Shown piece by piece: positions 36,004 to 44,733 of a stretch of 64,000 nucleotides of DNA (the first letter of the stretch is position 1; every line of letters begins with the position of its first letter). Origin of the DNA: Prevotellaceae bacterium UBA4332 (lineage in GTDB: Bacteria > Bacteroidota > Bacteroidia > Bacteroidales > Bacteroidaceae); the NCBI GenBank assembly GCA_002394365.1, contig DGTQ01000002.1, positions 59,573 to 123,572 of the forward strand, written 5' to 3'. Position numbers and translations under genes: made by a program. The notes beneath the pieces were generated by a model. It was not told the DNA's origin, searched no databases, and saw only the letters and a list, made by a program, of their open reading frames with translations.

Positions 36004-38151
36004 ATGGCAAGAAAAGATTTCAACAACATAAACATCTTCTCTGGCATAGAGAAGAAAGACGGAGCCGCCTGGCAGAAAGAGAATAATATACAGTATGTAT
36101 GGAAGACGCCTGAACACATACAGGTGAAGTCTGCCTACACCAAGGAGGACCTGGAGGGCATGGAGCACCTCGACTTCGTGGCTGGCATACCTCCATACCT
36201 GCGTGGTCCTTACTCCATGATGTACCCCTTCCGTCCCTGGACAATACGTCAGTATGCGGGCTTCTCTACGGCTGAGGAGTCAAACGCCTTCTATCGCCGC
36301 AACCTCGCTTCTGGTCAGAAGGGACTCTCTGTAGCCTTCGACCTCCCTACCCATCGTGGCTATGACCCCGACAACCTGCGCGTAGTGGGTGATGTGGGCA
36401 AGGCTGGTGTGTCTATCTGCTCGGTGGAGAACATGAAGGTACTCTTCGACGGCATACCTCTCAACAAGATGTCGGTATCCATGACCATGAACGGTGCCGT
36501 ACTGCCTATCATGGCGTTCTACATCGTGGCTGGTCTGGAGCAGGGAGCAAAGCTCGAGGAGATGGCTGGCACAATACAGAACGACATACTCAAGGAGTTC
36601 ATGGTGCGTAATACCTATATATACCCACCTGCTTTCTCCATGAAGATTATTGCCGACATCTTCGAATACACATCACAGAAGATGCCTAAGTTCAACTCCA
36701 TATCCATCTCTGGCTACCACATGCAGGAGGCTGGTGCTACGGCAGACATCGAACTTGCCTACACCCTTGCCGACGGACTGGAGTATCTGCGTGCTGGTGT
36801 GAATGCTGGCATAGACATTGATGCCTTTGCTCCTCGTCTCAGCTTCTTCTGGGCTATAGGCACCAACCACTTCATGGAGATTGCCAAGATGCGTGCTGGC
36901 AGACTGCTGTGGGCAAAGATAGTGAAGAGCTTCGGAGCGAAGAATCCTAAGTCTATGGCTCTGCGTACCCACTCCCAGACATCGGGCTGGTCGCTGACGG
37001 AGCAGGACCCATTCAACAACGTGGGCAGAACGGCCATCGAGGCTATGGCTGCCGTGCTCGGTCACACCCAGTCGCTGCACACCAACTCCCTCGACGAGGC
37101 TATCGCCCTGCCTACCGACTTCTCGGCTCGCATAGCGCGAAACACTCAGATATACATACAGAACGAGACCAAGGTGTGCAAGGAGATTGACCCTTGGGCT
37201 GGCTCTTACTACGTGGAGTACCTCACCAACGAACTCGTGCACAAGGCATGGGCTCTCATACAGGAGATTGAGGAACTCGGCGGCATGGCAAAGGCTATAG
37301 AGACGGGTGTGCCAAAGATGCGCATCGAGGAGGCTGCTGCTCGTACTCAGGCTCGCATCGACTCTGGTCAGCAGACCATCGTGGGCACCAACAAGTATCG
37401 TCTCGACCACGAAGACCCAATCGACATCCTCGAGGTGGACAACACCACCGTGCGCAAGCAGCAGGAGGAGGCTCTCAGGGAACTGAAGGCTAATCGCGAC
37501 GAGCAGAAGGTAAGGGAAACTCTCGACGCTCTCACCAAGGTGGTGGAGACTGGCGAAGGCAACCTGCTGGAGGCTGCCGTAGAGTGTGCCAAGGTGCGTT
37601 GCACTCTGGGCGAGATAAGTGATGCCTGCGAGAAGGTAGTGGGCAGATATAAGGCTGTAATCAGAACAATATCAGGCGTGTATAAATCAGAAACCAACAA
37701 CGACAAGGAATTTGAGAAGGCTTGCCAGCTTACTCAGGAGTTTGCAGACAAATATGGTCGTCGTCCTCGTATCTTCGTAGCAAAGATGGGACAGGACGGA
37801 CACGACCGTGGTGCCAAGGTGGTGGCAACGGGTTATGCCGATTGCGGCTACGACGTGGATATGGGACCGCTCTTCCAGACTCCAGAGGAGGCGGCTCGCG
37901 AGGCTGTGGAGAACGATGTGAACATCATAGGTGTTTCTTCTCTCGCGGCTGGTCATAAGACGCTCATACCTCAGCTCTTTGAGGAACTCAAGAAGCTGGG
38001 ACGTGAGGACATCATGGTTATTGCTGGTGGCGTAATTCCTGCTCAGGACTACGACTTCCTCTATAAGGCTGGCGTGGCTGCCATCTTCGGTCCTGGCACT
38101 CCAGTGGCTAAGTCGGCAATAGAAATGATGAATATCCTGCTTGAAAAGTAA
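36004..38151 (+). CDS. mutB: Methylmalonyl-CoA mutase large, cobalamin-binding subunit
   Basis: 715 residues, full length. It catalyses the adenosylcobalamin radical rearrangement of succinyl-CoA. Seen: the N-terminal YPFRPWTIRQYAGFSTAEESN segment, SVAFDLPTHRGYDPDN, RTHSQTSGWSLTEQDPFNN, DPWAGSYYVEYLT, and the C-terminal cobalamin domain with GQDGHDRGAKVV (axial His600), GVSSLAAGHKTL and IAGGVIPAQDYDFL. It closes the mutAB operon; no MeaB chaperone gene is adjacent. Confidence 0.97.
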   Translation: MARKDFNNINIFSGIEKKDGAAWQKENNIQYVWKTPEHIQVKSAYTKEDLEGMEHLDFVAGIPPYLRGPYSMMYPFRPWTIRQYAGFSTAEESNAFYRRNLASGQKGLSVAFDLPTHRGYDPDNLRVVGDVGKAGVSICSVENMKVLFDGIPLNKMSVSMTMNGAVLPIMAFYIVAGLEQGAKLEEMAGTIQNDILKEFMVRNTYIYPPAFSMKIIADIFEYTSQKMPKFNSISISGYHMQEAGATADIELAYTLADGLEYLRAGVNAGIDIDAFAPRLSFFWAIGTNHFMEIAKMRAGRLLWAKIVKSFGAKNPKSMALRTHSQTSGWSLTEQDPFNNVGRTAIEAMAAVLGHTQSLHTNSLDEAIALPTDFSARIARNTQIYIQNETKVCKEIDPWAGSYYVEYLTNELVHKAWALIQEIEELGGMAKAIETGVPKMRIEEAAARTQARIDSGQQTIVGTNKYRLDHEDPIDILEVDNTTVRKQQEEALRELKANRDEQKVRETLDALTKVVETGEGNLLEAAVECAKVRCTLGEISDACEKVVGRYKAVIRTISGVYKSETNNDKEFEKACQLTQEFADKYGRRPRIFVAKMGQDGHDRGAKVVATGYADCGYDVDMGPLFQTPEEAAREAVENDVNIIGVSSLAAGHKTLIPQLFEELKKLGREDIMVIAGGVIPAQDYDFLYKAGVAAIFGPGTPVAKSAIEMMNILLEK

Positions 38152-38177
38152 GAGATTCAGGTTTTGCAAGTATTCAA

Positions 38178-39455
38178 CTATGCCTTCACACAATGCAGAA
38201 GGGCATGAGAACCGTCATAGAGGGTGGTAGCGAAAAGATAGTCGCTGCCGCCTTCTTTTATTTTCAGTCGCTTGCGCAGGGTGGCAACGTCGGAGGGAAA
38301 ATTCCTCACCGTAATGTTTGCCTTGCTCATGTCCAGGAGCAGAGCCTTCAGCCCAGACTTGCTGAAGTCGCTCATGCCCACAATGCGAAACTGTCTTGCT
38401 GGCACGCGGTCTATCTTCTCCTCGCCCACAAAGAGGTTGCTCATGGGGTGCAGCTTCTTCAGTCCGTAGTGCAGCCCAAACTCATTCTGCACCCCTGCCT
38501 TCATAATCGAGGCGTTGGGCTCAAAGAGGTATTTTTCCGTCTTATTCTCTGTCCTATTAAATATTTCCGCATACTGCATGAAATAAGATTGAGTTTGCAT
38601 CATTGAGCATACGAAATCCTCATCCTCAGTGTCCAGATTCACACAGTGTATCTCCGTTTTTTTGCTGTCATCACCGCTCTCAACGCCTTTTCTCATCACG
38701 AGCAGCAATTCCTTACACTCTCCTTTTACACTTACTACGTGAACCTCTTGCACTCCATTCACCTTTCGCAAGGCTGCTGTAATATCCAGCATCGGTGAGA
38801 GTTTAACTATCACGTAGTCAGCCTTCCTCATCAGCGTTTCCTGTAAGATGGTGATGTCAGGGGTGCAGTCTTCTATCGTTACTACCTTCCTGCCTTGGGT
38901 GTCTCTTCTCGCAGGGTCGAGGAAGGCTATTATGGGGGGAGTGAGAGGGAGTGAAGGGGGAGTGGGGGAGAGGAAGTCCTCACACCTCTTATTATATATA
39001 TGCGCGTGAGGCAAACCGAGGAGGGGGAAGTTGTGGCGAGCTATATCGCATAGTTCCTCGTTTTGCTCTACGTAGATGGCTTCGTCCACCTCCTTTGCCA
39101 TATAGGAGAAGTCCACACCAAACCCGCCATTGAGGTCTGTCAGCGTGCCCTTCCCATTGTGGGAACTGTTTTTTTGATGCTCGTCTGTCAGTCGTCTTAC
39201 TATCGACGCCTTGTATTTTGCTGTCTCCTCGCTCGAGCATTGCTCCATCGACAGGCGTGGCGGAAACCATATCCCGTCCTCCAGTCTCTCTGCCCACTCA
39301 GGCAGTTTCTTCTTAGCCAGCTGGTAACCCTCTATCTGCCTCAGTACCCACGTATGATTAACGCCCTCAGGCATCTTCTTTAATGCCAGAGAGCGCACGT
39401 CATCATCCTTATGCTCTAATATGTATTTTTCAGTAACCAACTGTGAACTATGCAC
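38178..39455 (-). CDS. THUMP-like class I SAM-dependent methyltransferase
   Basis: 425 residues. The central Rossmann fold has a SAM-binding motif (LTDLNGGFGVDFSYMA, then YVEQNEELCDIA) and a catalytic-type motif AFLDPARRDTQGRKV. The C-terminal part matches the THUMP-like extension of Bacteroidetes RNA methyltransferase-like proteins. Before the DPAR motif lies a Pro/Ser/Leu stretch (LSPTPPSLPLTPP) encoded by a repeat at 38936-38976. No ATG is available. The frame runs in phase from the lptD stop through a heptamer array, so the start is GTG at 39455 or TTG at 39437. RNA target unknown. Confidence 0.8.
   Translation of the reverse strand: MHSSQLVTEKYILEHKDDDVRSLALKKMPEGVNHTWVLRQIEGYQLAKKKLPEWAERLEDGIWFPPRLSMEQCSSEETAKYKASIVRRLTDEHQKNSSHNGKGTLTDLNGGFGVDFSYMAKEVDEAIYVEQNEELCDIARHNFPLLGLPHAHIYNKRCEDFLSPTPPSLPLTPPIIAFLDPARRDTQGRKVVTIEDCTPDITILQETLMRKADYVIVKLSPMLDITAALRKVNGVQEVHVVSVKGECKELLLVMRKGVESGDDSKKTEIHCVNLDTEDEDFVCSMMQTQSYFMQYAEIFNRTENKTEKYLFEPNASIMKAGVQNEFGLHYGLKKLHPMSNLFVGEEKIDRVPARQFRIVGMSDFSKSGLKALLLDMSKANITVRNFPSDVATLRKRLKIKEGGSDYLFATTLYDGSHALLHCVKA
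38936..38976 (+). repeat. GC-rich repeat inside the THUMP-like methyltransferase gene
   Basis: GGGGGGAGTGAGAGGGAGTG and following bases; shares a 16-mer (ACTCCCTCTCACTCCC on the coding strand) with the insert in tamB. Translated in frame. Confidence 0.7.
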
Positions 39456-39473
39456 TGTGAACTGTGAACTGCA
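39439..39473 (+). repeat. Heptamer array, unit AACTGTG
   Basis: Five units in perfect phase filling the gap between the lptD stop and the methyltransferase; it contains that gene's GTG start candidate. The same unit occurs inside lptD (42181-42222). Confidence 0.82.
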
Positions 39474-42266
39474 TCAATACCACTTCACGTTATTGCTGTA
39501 GCTCGAACGCTTGTCATACTTCAGTGCGTCCGTCAGCGTGGCGGCATTACACCTGAAGGAGAAGTTATACGATGTGTAAGGTGCCAGCACCACGTAGCAC
39601 GACATGGAGAAACAGTGCAGGTCTCTCGCCAGCGAAGCCGTGGTCATGCTGAGCTTGCGCTGTTCGAAGTCGTAGCCACTGTTGAAGGAGATGTTCCAAC
39701 CGTCTGCCAAGCGTATGTTGCCATAGAGGTTGAGGTTGTGGGTAAACTTATAAGGGTATCTCATCTTCTCCTTGTCGAAGGTGCCCGATGTGTTCTCTCT
39801 CAGCGTCACGCCATAGCTCACTGTAAGGCTCCAGGGCATGGAGAATTTCAGGTAGCCGTCGTCGTCGGTCTCTGCCAGTCCTGCATTTTTCTTCTCTGCA
39901 GCATTGGCAGCCGCCGTCATGTCGGGGTCCACGTTGGTCTCCACTCCTGTATCCACTTGTTTCGCTGGCTTGTCGTCCTTTTTGTTGTCTTTGCCCTTGC
40001 CGAATAGCTTGCGCAGTTTCTCGGGGTTGAGGGTGTAGTGCAGGGTTTGCGAGAATCCCTGGAATCTGCCGAATCTGCCCTTGCTATACTCCGTCCTCGT
40101 GCCGATATAGGGTTTGCCGTTGCTGTCCAGCTCGTATGCGTAGGTGGCAAAGACGGCATTCATGGAGAAGGTGTAGCTCTTCCACCATTTCAGTCTCAGG
40201 TCCACCACCAGGTCGCTCCAAGGTCTCTCCTTTGCTGCCATGTTGTAGGACATGGTGGCAGCCAGTCGGTCTATGATGCTCACCTTGCGTATGCCTGTCG
40301 AGTCTTTCTCGGAGCGCATCTTCATCTCTATGTTGTTGTCCAGCGTCATAGACACCCTGCCAGTCTTGCCTGTGCCAGGCGTGCCAAACAGCGAGTTGGC
40401 ATAGTAGGAGTATTTCACAGGGTCGCCAAAGGGCGTGCCTGACTCGTCCACCTTCTGGTAGCTGTCGTAATATCCGTAGTGAGAGGTGCTGAAGTCTGGG
40501 GCATAGGTAAACGATACGGAAGGGCTGAAGACATGGCGTATGGCCATAATCTTGTCGCCAAAGATTTTTCTGTTGGGCACGAAGAAGCCATACAGCTTTG
40601 TGTTCATCGACATGGCGACATTCCAGTTATAGACGTTGTAGAAACCGTTTACCGTGTCGGCTTTCTCCGCCTGTTTCGCCTTGTCCCACGAGCGTTCTAT
40701 CCTTTGCGAATACATGCGGTCGGTAAAATTGATGGAGGGTGTCACGTTGATGTATTTTGCCAGCGTGAACGATGCCTTGATGGGTATCGTGTGTTGCCAG
40801 CCGTTGCGCCAGTCCTTTACGAAGTTAGACTTCAGCAGCTTGTTCTCCTTGGTGTTTATCGTGTTGGATATATGGCCTGTGTAGCTCATGTATATCTTCT
40901 CGTACCACCTCTGCTTGCCCACAGCGTGCTTGCGCTTGAAGGGGTAGAACTGCGAGAGGTAGATGTTGAGGTCGGGCAGGGTGACGTCTATTACCGAGTC
41001 GCGCATGTTCTGCGTTATGTTGGTTGTAGCATTGAGTGTCAGTCCTATGCTGCTGAAGCCTGTGCTCCACGATACGGACGATGTTCTCGTAGATTGCGTC
41101 AGCGTCGTGGGGTTATACATGGAGGTGAGATTGTTTGGCTCGTAGTTGACGGTAGAGAAATTCACGCTCGCCTTGATGCTCGAATAGGGGTTGGCCTTGG
41201 AGTCCTGCGAGTGGCTCCACTGTATCTTGAAACTCGTCTCCCTCGTCTGGTCTATGCCCTTGTCGCCAGTCCTTGAGTCCTGATATGAGGCAAAGAACTG
41301 TCCCTGGTACTTGTATCTTACCTTGTAGTTTGACGCCAGGCTCAGTCCCCACGACCCCTTGGTGTATATCTCGCCCAGAAGTTTCAGGTCTATCTTGTCG
41401 CTCAGGGCAAAGTAGTAACCACCGTCTCTCAGGTAGAAGCCCCTGTTCAGTTCGTCGCCGTATGTAGGCATTATCACACCGCTCGAGTAGCTCTTGGTAA
41501 AGGGGAAGAAGCCGTATGGTATGGCAAGTGGCAGTGGCACATCCTGCACCACGAGGTAGGCAGGACCAAAGACCACGTTCTTGCCTGGTTGCACCTTCGC
41601 CCTCGATAGCGCAATGTAGAAGTCGGGGTTGGGAGCATCGCAGGTGGTGTATCTGCCATGCCTCAGGTAAAAGACGCCGTCGCTGTCCCTCTTGGAGCGT
41701 TCAGATACGAGATAGCCCTCGTCCTGGTGGGTGAAGGCATTCTGTATCAGTCCGCGTTTCGTCTTGAAGTTAAACGCCATCGTGTCTGTCTCGTACTTGT
41801 CGTTGCCCATCATGAATACAGGCAGTCCGTAGCGCTTTTTATTTGCGGTGTCCATAGCGCCTGTCGCCCTCACCACGCTGCTGTCGAGCGACATGTTTAT
41901 CTTTGCCGCCGTGAGGTCCATGTTGTCATACTTCACGTTGGACGTACCATAGAGGAAAGCCCTCTTGCTGTCGGCATAATACACGAAAGAGTCCTTCGCC
42001 ACGTAGTTTACTGGCGCTTCTATCGTGTTCTTCTTTGATTTGTTTAGCGAGTCAGCCCTTATAGAGTCGTCCACAGCCTTGTTATACTTCTGTATGGCAA
42101 GGTGGAGGGAGTCGAGAGTCAGACTGTCGGGTTCGAGGTTTGAGGTTCGAGGTTTGAGGTTCGAGGTTTGAGGTTTGAGGTTTGAACTGTCTACTGTGAA
42201 CTGTGAACTGTGAACTGTGAACTGCACACCCCCCCTTGCCATAACAATCGTTATGACTACAAACAA
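39474..42266 (-). CDS. lptD: LPS-assembly outer-membrane protein LptD
   Basis: 930 residues as bounded here. It inserts lipopolysaccharide into the outer leaflet. The N-terminal OstA-like beta-jellyroll (FVYYADSKRAFLYGTSNVKYDNMDLTAAKI) is followed by LptD-type sequence (YTTCDAPNPDFYIALSRAKV, PLPLAIPYGFFPF) and a long beta barrel. The signal peptide reads KKLLSIALLFVVITIVMA upstream of the first in-frame start candidate (TTG at 42266). No ATG precedes it; the codon before KK is ATA (42291-42293), where heptamers begin. Residues just after the signal have a 7-residue period (QFTVDSS, NLKPQTS, NLKPRTS) because 13 heptamers are translated. The start is therefore uncertain. Confidence 0.9.
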   Translation of the reverse strand: MFVVITIVMARGGVQFTVHSSQFTVDSSNLKPQTSNLKPRTSNLEPDSLTLDSLHLAIQKYNKAVDDSIRADSLNKSKKNTIEAPVNYVAKDSFVYYADSKRAFLYGTSNVKYDNMDLTAAKINMSLDSSVVRATGAMDTANKKRYGLPVFMMGNDKYETDTMAFNFKTKRGLIQNAFTHQDEGYLVSERSKRDSDGVFYLRHGRYTTCDAPNPDFYIALSRAKVQPGKNVVFGPAYLVVQDVPLPLAIPYGFFPFTKSYSSGVIMPTYGDELNRGFYLRDGGYYFALSDKIDLKLLGEIYTKGSWGLSLASNYKVRYKYQGQFFASYQDSRTGDKGIDQTRETSFKIQWSHSQDSKANPYSSIKASVNFSTVNYEPNNLTSMYNPTTLTQSTRTSSVSWSTGFSSIGLTLNATTNITQNMRDSVIDVTLPDLNIYLSQFYPFKRKHAVGKQRWYEKIYMSYTGHISNTINTKENKLLKSNFVKDWRNGWQHTIPIKASFTLAKYINVTPSINFTDRMYSQRIERSWDKAKQAEKADTVNGFYNVYNWNVAMSMNTKLYGFFVPNRKIFGDKIMAIRHVFSPSVSFTYAPDFSTSHYGYYDSYQKVDESGTPFGDPVKYSYYANSLFGTPGTGKTGRVSMTLDNNIEMKMRSEKDSTGIRKVSIIDRLAATMSYNMAAKERPWSDLVVDLRLKWWKSYTFSMNAVFATYAYELDSNGKPYIGTRTEYSKGRFGRFQGFSQTLHYTLNPEKLRKLFGKGKDNKKDDKPAKQVDTGVETNVDPDMTAAANAAEKKNAGLAETDDDGYLKFSMPWSLTVSYGVTLRENTSGTFDKEKMRYPYKFTHNLNLYGNIRLADGWNISFNSGYDFEQRKLSMTTASLARDLHCFSMSCYVVLAPYTSYNFSFRCNAATLTDALKYDKRSSYSNNVKWY
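42132..42222 (+). repeat. Thirteen heptamers inside the lptD coding region
   Basis: Exact 7-bp phase over 91 bp while the unit changes from TTCGAGG/TTTGAGG to TGTGAAC. Translated just after the signal peptide, giving a 7-residue period. Confidence 0.9.
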
Positions 42267-42293
42267 CAGCGCTATGGACAGTAGCTTTTTTAT

Positions 42294-42363
42294 ATTGAAT
42301 ATTGAATATTGAAAACCGTAAACTGTAAACTATAAACTATAAACTGTAAACTGTAAACCGTAA
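42294..42363 (+). repeat. Ten heptamers between rarA and lptD
   Basis: Exact phase over 70 bp with a unit switch from ATTGAAT to ACTGTAA/ACTATAA. It fills the rarA-lptD gap up to the rarA stop and replaces the expected lptD start region. Confidence 0.9.
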
Positions 42364-42364
42364 A

Positions 42365-43633
42365 CTACTTAAACCTCTCCCCCCATACTTTTATCATCTG
42401 CTGGTATTGCCTCTCCTCTATGGGGTGATGTTGCGCATGCCATATACGGTGGTCCTTCAGTTGGTCTGGCATATACTGTTGCGGAGTGAAGTGGTTGGGG
42501 AAGTCGTGCGGATACTTGTAGCCGTCGCTGTACCCTAACTCCTCCATCAGTTTGGTAGGAGCATTCCTCAGGTGCAGAGGTACAGGCAGGTTGCCCGTCT
42601 CCTTCACCAGGGCGAGGGCATCATTGATGCCCATGTAAGCCGAGTTAGACTTAGGCGATGTGGCAAGATATACACATGCCTCAGCCAGAGCAATCCTTGC
42701 CTCTGGCCATCCTATCTTCATCACGGTGTCAAAGGCGGCATTAGCCAGCAGCAGGGCATTGGGGTTGGCAAGCCCTATGTCCTCCGACGCACTTATCACC
42801 ATGCGGCGCGCTATAAATTCAGGCGACTCGCCACCCTCTATCATGCGTGCCATCCAGTACAGCGCAGCATCAGGGTCGCTGCCCCTTATGGATTTTATGA
42901 AAGCCGATATTATGTCGTAGTGCATCTCCCCCTGCTTGTCGTAAGCCATAGGGTTCTGCTGCAGGCGACTCACCACCAAATCGTTGGTAATCACTATCTT
43001 CTCTGCCGACTCCGATTCCACCACCAGCTGGAGTATGTTCAGCAGTTTTCTTGCGTCGCCCCCGCTATACCTCATCATCGCCTCCGTCTCCTTCAGCTCT
43101 ATGTCGAGCTTCTTCAGCTCCTCGTCAGTCGTCAGCGCCCTCTGCAGCAGTTCCATCAGGTCCTCTTTCTCCAGAGACTTCAGCACGTACAGCTGACACC
43201 TCGACAAGAGAGGCCTGATAACCTCAAACGAAGGGTTCTCCGTCGTAGCGCCTATCAGCGTCACGATGCCCTTCTCCACAGCACCAAGCAGGGAGTCCTG
43301 TTGCGACTTTGAAAAACGGTGTATCTCGTCGATAAAGAGTATGGGCGATGCCTGCGAGAAAAATCGGTTGTTCTTAGCCCTCTCTATCACATCTCTCACC
43401 TCCTTCACGCCACTTGTCACGGCAGACAGGGTGTAGAAGGGAGTGTCCAGCTTGTTGGCAATAATCTGTGCCAGCGTAGTCTTGCCCACACCAGGAGGGC
43501 CCCATAAGATAAACGAATTGATGTGCCCCGAGTCAATCATTCGGCGCAATACAGCCCCCTCTCCCACGAGGTGCTTCTGTCCTATATATTCATCCAGCGT
43601 CTTAGGGCGCAGTCGTTCAGCCAGTGGAGCCAT
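42365..43633 (-). CDS. rarA: Replication-associated recombination protein A (RarA/MgsA AAA+ ATPase)
   Basis: 422 residues, full length. A clamp-loader-like AAA+ ATPase acting at stalled forks. It has LAERLRPKTLDEYIGQKHL, Walker A GPPGVGKTT, Walker B LFIDEIHRFSKSQQD, sensor 1 GATTENPSFEV, and the C-terminal domain with HYDIISAFIKSIRGSDPDAALYWMARMIEGGE and YKYPHDFPNHF. It has its own -7 box at 43662-43669. Confidence 0.96.
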   Translation of the reverse strand: MAPLAERLRPKTLDEYIGQKHLVGEGAVLRRMIDSGHINSFILWGPPGVGKTTLAQIIANKLDTPFYTLSAVTSGVKEVRDVIERAKNNRFFSQASPILFIDEIHRFSKSQQDSLLGAVEKGIVTLIGATTENPSFEVIRPLLSRCQLYVLKSLEKEDLMELLQRALTTDEELKKLDIELKETEAMMRYSGGDARKLLNILQLVVESESAEKIVITNDLVVSRLQQNPMAYDKQGEMHYDIISAFIKSIRGSDPDAALYWMARMIEGGESPEFIARRMVISASEDIGLANPNALLLANAAFDTVMKIGWPEARIALAEACVYLATSPKSNSAYMGINDALALVKETGNLPVPLHLRNAPTKLMEELGYSDGYKYPHDFPNHFTPQQYMPDQLKDHRIWHAQHHPIEERQYQQMIKVWGERFK

Positions 43634-43661
43634 ACAAAGTCAAAGTAAAAATACTAAGATG

Positions 43662-43669
43662 CAAAGTTA
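43662..43669 (-). promoter_or_regulatory. -7 box TAACTTTG of rarA
   Basis: TAnnTTTG followed by GCA on the minus strand, 28 bp before the rarA ATG. Confidence 0.65.
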
Positions 43670-43818
43670 CTAATTTTCCCCCGTTCTGCCAATCTTTTTA
43701 GCAAAAGTTACGTAATAGTAGCAAAAGAAAACTTTGTTTCGCACCTGGCTTAAGCCAATTCTTCCTCCATCTTTGTCATAGATACTTCTACTCCTGGTAC
43801 CATGATTTAATTTGAGTT

Positions 43819-43923
43819 CTAATATTTTGTCTTGTAAATTTTACTATCAGAGGCTGTATATTCCAAAATGGAATAAGCTGATGCCTCACCCAACTCTCCG
43901 CTATTGCTGGCTATCTCGTTCAT
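43819..43923 (-). pseudogene. 34-residue frame, possible remnant of a RhuM-like gene
   Basis: Frame starting MNEIASNSGELGEASAYSIL, then EYTASDSKIYKTKY, ending in TAG. This recalls the part of RhuM-family proteins before their conserved YNLD motif, but everything after the stop is lost. AGGAG lies just before the ATG and a TACCTTTG box at 43931-43938. The resemblance is from memory and weak; it may be an unrelated short frame. Confidence 0.3.
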
Positions 43924-44076
43924 GCTCCTGCAAAGGTACGAAAAAAGTTTTGTAGTAACAAGACTTAACGCGGAAAATGTTTTATTAACTTTTTTCGTGT
44001 GCCTCCTGCGGTTATTGTGCTTTCATCTTTGCCATACGCTTTTGTTTTAGTTTAGTTTTTTTGCCCCCCTTTTGTA

Positions 44077-44410
44077 TCAAATGTCTCAAATGTGACAAAT
44101 GTGACAAATGTATCATTTGTGACTTTTAGTGTCGGTGTGTCTTTTCCTGATTTAGGTTGACAGTTTATTTTACTTTTCCTGATATAGTTGTCAGTTTATT
44201 TCCTGAAAAAGTTGTCATTTTCCTGACACTTTATTTTTGTACTTTGTTTAGACTTGTTGATTTGAGGGCAAGGAAACTTTTCTTTGGAATATAAAGATAT
44301 TTATATAATAAATATATTTATATTATTTCTTTTAAAAGATAAAATAAATAAGCGAGAGCGCAAAACGAAAAAGATACATTTGTCACATTTGTCACATTTG
44401 AGACATTTGA
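44077..44410 (+). repeat. Perfect 38-bp inverted arms made of 9-bp repeats (locus 3)
   Basis: Left arm 44077-44114 and right arm 44373-44410 are exact reverse complements over 38 bp. The arms are tandem AAATGTGAC and GTCACATTT units. The spacer of 258 bp holds a second tandem repeat, an AT-rich stretch (about 44290-44350) and CGAGAGCGCAAAAC, similar to locus 2. No gene is recognised in 43924-44733. Confidence 0.92.
44141..44236 (+). repeat. Degenerate tandem repeat TTTCCTGA...GTTGTCAGTTTATT
   Basis: Four partial copies with a spacing of roughly 20-33 bp in the locus 3 spacer, at about 44143, 44174, 44200 and 44219. Confidence 0.6.
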
Positions 44411-44554
44411 CACATTTGAAAAAAAGCCAAATGTTAATTTTGCTCGAAGCAACATTGGATTTTTCCGCAAAAAATCAGCAAAAGTAAAATTTTATTCATA
44501 TTCTTAACACGTTGATTTATAGTGTGTTAAGACTAAGCGAGTATTAACGTGTGC

Positions 44555-44635
44555 AGAGGTACTGCTTCCACGCTCAGAGCCAGTGTTTTCGGGGGATAGA
44601 AGCAATGGAAGGGCAGGCAGAACCAGTGCTTCTGC
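44555..44635 (+). repeat. Decayed 21-bp-period array, locus 3
   Basis: Four units of 21-22 bp starting AGAGGTACTG, AGAGCCAGTG, TAGAAGCAAT and AGAACCAGTG. The last is close to the locus 1 and 2 unit and in the same orientation. It is followed by AAGTGTTAAAAAC and ATTGCG, as at locus 2. Confidence 0.7.
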
Positions 44636-44694
44636 AAACGGCTCCTCCAAGTGTTAAAAACGGGCGAATTATTGCGTGTTTTAAGTTAAAGCAG

Positions 44695-44702
44695 TAACTT
44701 TG
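44695..44702 (+). promoter_or_regulatory. Orphan -7 box TAACTTTG facing the 3' end of tamB
   Basis: TAnnTTTG plus GCAC on the plus strand, 31 bp before the tamB stop, which is on the minus strand. No plus-strand gene follows, so any transcript would be antisense to tamB. Confidence 0.45.
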
Positions 44703-44733
44703 CACTTGGAAATGAAGAATGAAGCCCCACGTA

